A stretch of 64,000 bases of DNA from Shinisaurus crocodilurus (lineage: Eukaryota; Chordata; Lepidosauria; Squamata; Shinisauridae). Positions within the stretch are counted from its first letter, which is position 1, and the number at the start of each line of letters is the position of its first letter. The position numbers and the translations under genes were made by a program. A model generated the notes under the pieces. It searched no databases. It was given only the letters and a program-made list of their open reading frames with translations, and was not told where the DNA came from. Shown one piece after another: positions 59,606-64,000 of the stretch. The DNA is taken from the NCBI GenBank assembly GCA_021292165.1, contig CM037876.1:285546521-285610520 (forward strand), read 5' to 3'.

Positions 59606-59745
59606 AGTCTACCCCTCCCCAACCTGCTGCCCTCCAGGTGTTTTGGATTACAACTCACATCAGCCCCAGCTAGCATGGGCAATGGTCAGGGATGATGGAA
59701 GTTGTAGTCCAAAACATCTGGAGGGCACCAAGTTGGGGAACTCTG
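59606..59745. mobile_element. hAT-type foldback MITE
   Basis: ccccaacctgctgccctcca and ggtgttttggattacaactc mirror gaagttgtagtccaaaacat and ctggagggcaccaagttggg. Confidence 0.75.
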
Positions 59746-62520
59746 GTCTCGTCATTCCAAAATTCCTGTTCTGAGTTGCTGGGCTCTATTCTAGAACATT
59801 TAATATAAATCTATATTTCTTTATTTTACTCTTCCTTTATCTAACAGTAGGATGTAATCCTGCTGTGTTATCTTGTATTCGGCCTCCATTTCAGGCAGCA
59901 GGCTGGACAAACTGGGAAGAGAATGAAAACTCACATGCCTTAGAGTGACCGCACACTTTTTCTTTTTAAAGCATCAGTGAGCAGAACCTGCACATGAGAG
60001 AGCAGGCAGACCTGTGGTCTAAGTTAAGAAAGATAGTGCCAAGGCACATTAAATCCAGCCCCCATAATCTCCCATCAGCGAGGACAGCAGATTTACATTC
60101 CCAAACAAGCTGTGCCTGAAATAGCCAGCCAACACAGCTCTCCACAGGGATTTGCAATGGCTTTGGCACATGGCCCACCAAAGGCTTTTCACCCAGTGTT
60201 CTCCCAGCAAGGATCAGCGCTATTATGTGAAGGGAGTCTTAAGACATGAAAGCCTCCCCCTTGCCATTGGGATTCCCCTCGACTCACACACTTGCCTGCA
60301 GCTAAGGCAGTTTCCTGGCTGTCTTCTTAGTTATTGGGCGGGCCATCTGCCCAGAGGACTTGAAGGAAGGGTTGATGAGCCATAGGTTGGGCAAACCATG
60401 CTGCCTCCACATTCTCCTTTACTTCCACTGTGGAGAAGTCTAGCCGTGGGGGGGGGGGGGAATTAGAATCTCTTGGTCAGCATTTACTTAGGGGATGCAT
60501 ACTAGTTCTCCTTGGCTATGAACATAATTGCAGGGATACCTATTTCACTACATTTCAAAGATGAAAATAGGGACATTCTTGCCTTGTGTACCTATAGCAT
60601 CCATACCAATAAACCTTATTTCACAAAATGGCTGCCATAGCAGGCCATAACCATTTGCAAAATGGCTGCCACAGGTTGTGTGGCCAGTCACAAAACACAC
60701 ATTTCCCAATGCCAAACCGGTGAAACTTAAAAGAAAGGCAGTGCACCCAAGAACCTAAGTACATGCCAGAGGTATGGTTTGATCTCCAAAACACAAAAGC
60801 GCTCTTCTGAAGCCACAGTTTTATGTTGCTTTCACAAAAGTCAAATCAATGAGGCTCAGAGGCAAGTGTCTTGGCCAAGAAATTGAGTACAAAGCAGGGA
60901 TGCGGTCTGAGCCCCAAATACCAAATCACATAGTTCCTCCCAACAAATACTCATTTCACAGAACTGGTGATGATCAGAGAAACACACAAACACAAAACAC
61001 ACCACACCAAAGTAAGGAAACAAGGCAGCTAATACACACCACACCAACAAACAAACAGGCAAAACACATATATACAGCATAGGCAAAATACCCTTTTCAC
61101 TCCTGGCCATTTCCTCTAGCCCCACAAGATACTGCCCTACCACTAGCCCTCCAGGATGTTCTCCATCACCTTGAACTTACCTTTTTCTTTTTTCTGGCTG
61201 ACTGGGCGCACTTCAAAATGATGTACTGGGCTCCAGCTGTCGACCATTTTATTTTCTAAGAATGCTTCTGGGGCCCACATAGGGCCTAGCGGCGATCTTG
61301 GAAATAAAAATGGTGCTTGAGGCCAACAATGTTGCTTTGCATCCTCCCAGTTATTGTTATTATTGTTATTATTGTTATTATTTAAAGATTAAAATATTAG
61401 AAGAAATATTGAGCTGCAGGGAGTTGGGATGTGGATAAGCCTGGATTGTTGCCATGGGAGATGTCTGTGGTCACTTCATTGGGGACCTCAGACTTGCGCC
61501 CTACCCCGGAACTAGAATTTTCAATTTAAAGTGTTGGCACCCTATTTACCAAGCTAATGCTGCCTGTTCATCATTTCTACTCAATAACTACATGCCAGAA
61601 AGGCAAGAGTTTCCCAAATGAGTGATTCCAATTTTACACAAATCTATCCAGGTGGGCTAATGAAGCTCAGGTGTTGGTTGTTAGAGAAGTGAGTAGGACT
61701 TCAATATTTGCCAAGAACGTCTCTGTGCAGTTTAATGGGCCCATTACTCAGAACGCCCCCTTCCCTCCCTTCTCACCCCAGGCATCCCCTTGAGCATTTT
61801 CTTATATTTTCTAATAGTCCTAAATCAAATCTTTGCAACATGTGAACTTGCAGTGACTCATGGTCTATGAGAGATATGCTTTAGTTTCAGGAAAATCTCT
61901 CTCTCTCTCTTGGCATGGCAGAGAAGGTTAAAGCAAATTCTGAAATTCTCAGTGGGCCATCTGTCCCCTTTATTATGGAACTGGCAGCCTCTGCGTGGGT
62001 AATTTGCCATCAGTACTCACTCATTCTTGCTCAACAGAGTAGATCTGCCTTGCCTATGGGGGAGAGCATCATGTGTTCCTTTGGGATCAGGTCCTTTTTA
62101 ATTTCCTCCAAGCTAGCCATGGGGTTTGCATAATAGTCTATTTAGCTGTAGCTACAACATCAATATCCCTTAGCTTCAACTAGGTATATGAGCCTCAGGT
62201 GTCCATCCTGGGTACTATGCACCTTGACTTGGAAGGGGAGGGGGCACCATTTGCTGATCCCCCCCAGGCTGCAAAATGCCTTGGGCCCTGGACTTCTGGC
62301 CAAAGGTCCTGCCACTAATGGCACTACTGGATCTAGCTCAGTGTTGCCTCCACTGACTTGCAGTGGCTCTCCAGAGTTTACTAACGGGAAGGAGGAGTGG
62401 TATCATCATAACAGAGATATGCCGAAGCGTATTGCTCTCCCACTTAACTTGCAAGGTTGTCACCTCACCACGTGGAGCTTTAGGATCCAGAGGGCCCTTG
62501 TGATCAAAAGTAGTAGGCCT
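59746..62520. other. Intergenic stretch, unassigned
   Basis: No gene is recognised. It includes a 14 G run (about 60448), two aaaatggctgccat/cac repeats (60627 and 60660), a cacacaaacacaaaacacac tract at 60980-61075 and a ttattg array near 61355-61382. Confidence 0.4.
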
Positions 62521-62528
62521 AGCTATAT

Positions 62529-62649
62529 CAGTGTTCTCCAACCTTGGGTCCCCAGATGTTTTTGGCCTACAACTCCCAGCATGCCCCAGCCAGCTATGGC
62601 CATTTTGTAGGCCAAAAAACATCTGGGGACCCAAGGTTGGAGAACACTG
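62529..62649. mobile_element. hAT-type foldback MITE, near-perfect, with 8 bp duplication
   Basis: cagtgttctccaaccttggg and tccccagatgtttttggcct pair with aggccaaaaaacatctgggg and acccaaggttggagaacactg. agctatat occurs at 62521-62528 and again at 62650-62657, a perfect 8 bp target duplication. Length is 121 bp. It is the best-preserved copy in the window. Confidence 0.95.
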
Positions 62650-63049
62650 AGCTATATCAACAAAAGGGTTTTATTGTACTCACAAACAACTGGTAGTCCT
62701 GCATTCTTGGTTAGTGCATGCAGATACTGCTTAGAGTCCATTAAAGTCCACTGGAGTCAGCATGACGTGAGGAGAGCCATCCATCCAGCCACACACTTCT
62801 TTCCTCAGGGAGGGTACCTCCAAGGTAAGATTCACCAGATGTGGGAGGAAGTAGGTGTGGTGTGGCTAGTTAAGCATGCAGGTCAGTCCCTGATATTCCC
62901 ATTAACCCATTCCTCCCCTAGTCACTCTATGCAGGCAATGTTACTCAAATATCTAACATTTACCAGGGATATATATATGGAGGGACCTTTTGCACACAAA
63001 GCCCATGCTCTGCCACTACGCTATGCTCTCCTCTCAACATTCCTCCTCT

Positions 63050-63540
63050 GTTTGAAGTATTGGCTGCCAATTAGCTACTGAGTCATCATGTTCATGGTAT
63101 TACCATTGGTTTCTAAGGCCACAAAAAGCTCAGGACCAGGTTATCTGAGAGACGGTCTTCTCCTGTACAGGCCACTCTGGTCTTTAAGTTCTGAGAGGGA
63201 GACTTTGCTTACCGCACTGCAGCCTACTGATGTTTGCTTGGCCGTGGTACAAAGCAGGGCCTTCTCTATTGTGGCACCCACTATGTGGCATGATCTCCCC
63301 ACTGAGATCAGGCAGGCCCCTAGCGTGGAGTATTTCCACTGACAAGACCTATTTGTTTGCCCTGATGGTTAGCATTTCCAGCAACCACTGATTATTTTAA
63401 TGAGATTTTATTGTTTTATTCCTGTTTTATTGGTTGGTTTTATGGTTCTTTACCATGGTTTTATCTTGTGAACCACTTTGGGATTATTTTTTAAAATGAA
63501 AAGAGGTATAGACATTTTCAGAAATAATAAATAAATAAAT
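63050..63540 (+). mobile_element. Degenerate L2 3' end
   Basis: ggccttctctattgtggcac and ccactatgtggcatgatctc match L2 ORF2 end codons (RAFSVAAPTLWNSL). The tail is gaggtatagacattttcaga and aataataaataaataaat. Confidence 0.75.
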
Positions 63541-63597
63541 CAGTAAGTGAAAGATAAAGGCCACAATCCATTAGGCAAGGAAAAATATGTTTCTGAA

Positions 63598-63960
63598 CCC
63601 AATTCAAGGTGCTGTTTTTGACTTTAAAAGTCTTACGTGGCTCGGGACTGCAATGCCTGATGGAGCCCCCCCCCGCCCAGCATGAACCTACCTGTACACT
63701 ATGGTTGACATCTAAGGCCCTCCTCCAGGTGCCTCCTCTGAGGGAGGCTCAGAAGGCAGCAAGGAGGAGAGAGCCTTCTCAGTGGTGGCCCTGCAATTAT
63801 GGAATGATCTCCCCAATGAGGCCTTCCTGGCGCCAACATTGTTATCTTTTTGGCACCAGGTTAAGACCTTCTTCTCTCAGGCATTTGGTAGCATATGATG
63901 TGGTTTTAATCAGGTCTTGGATTTTTCTGGTTGTTGATGGTTCTTAGATATGTGTGTGTC
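63598..63960 (+). mobile_element. Degenerate L2 3' region
   Basis: cccaattcaaggtgctgttt and gccctgcaattatggaatga parallel the old L2 at 37350-37600. It probably continues beyond the window (a tgtgtgtg run starts near 63950). Confidence 0.7.
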
Positions 63961-64000
63961 TCTCTCTGTGTGTGTGTTGTACGTTTATATGTTTGTATGT

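Noticed and set aside
60849..61143. Frames in the cacacaaacacaaaac tract
   Set aside because: Low-complexity translation (Thr/Gln/His-rich), no homology recognised.

Overview
This window is vertebrate nuclear DNA, most likely from a squamate reptile (lizard). Three things point that way. The one protein-coding gene has typical vertebrate exon-intron structure. The rest is a reptile-style repeat mix: young CR1, L2, RTE and DIRS elements, CORE-type SINEs and many short hAT foldback elements. The recurring motif around 'ccccaacctggtgccctccagatgttttgg' is a repeat I associate with squamates. No bacterial features, CRISPR arrays or functional RNA genes are visible. The species is inference only.

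Region 1 (1-20.5 kb): the 3' four-fifths of CPSF2 (CPSF100, a subunit of the pre-mRNA 3'-end cleavage and polyadenylation machinery) on the + strand. Eleven coding exons from 2939 to 19973 encode about residues 138 to 782, all in phase and with GT/AG borders. Upstream exons and the promoter lie outside the window. The introns hold CR1 fragments, a CORE-SINE, a 5S-headed SINE, hAT foldbacks and, in the 15.6-19.7 kb intron, a sense-oriented 3.2 kb CR1 whose ORF2 is broken by one frameshift in a C run.

Region 2 (20.5-26.8 kb): intergenic repeats, including an RTE 3' end, a microsatellite-bearing DNA MITE, CR1 and SINE pieces, and a decayed minus-strand L1-like element.

Region 3 (26.8-37.9 kb): a stack of nested transposons. 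An old, degenerate L2 is split by a nearly complete DIRS tyrosine-recombinase retrotransposon (about 26885-36967). The DIRS has inverted terminal repeats, an internal complementary region, gag, RT, RNase H and YR. It is itself interrupted by a near-intact 3.7 kb L2 (27618-31347, one 1006-codon frame), a 141 bp L2 tail and a 159 bp 5S-CR1 SINE. Removing the two short insertions leaves the DIRS frames in register, so the order of insertion is readable.

Region 4 (37.9-64 kb): intergenic, with no cellular gene recognised. It contains a 5'-truncated RTE with a C-terminal C2H2 finger (40.2-41.6 kb), a Tigger-like MITE, more CR1, CORE-SINE and 5S-SINE copies, two copies of a ~0.7 kb repeat carrying a long palindrome (49.6-52.2 kb), and a fragment of a Ty1/copia element (55.2-56.1 kb, minus strand) with a Drosophila-copia-like primer-binding site. 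Several large foldback repeats and decayed L2 copies follow.

No wholly new system is demonstrated. The most rewarding objects are the DIRS stack, its RS-rich Gag, the 5S-CR1 SINE family and the copia remnant.
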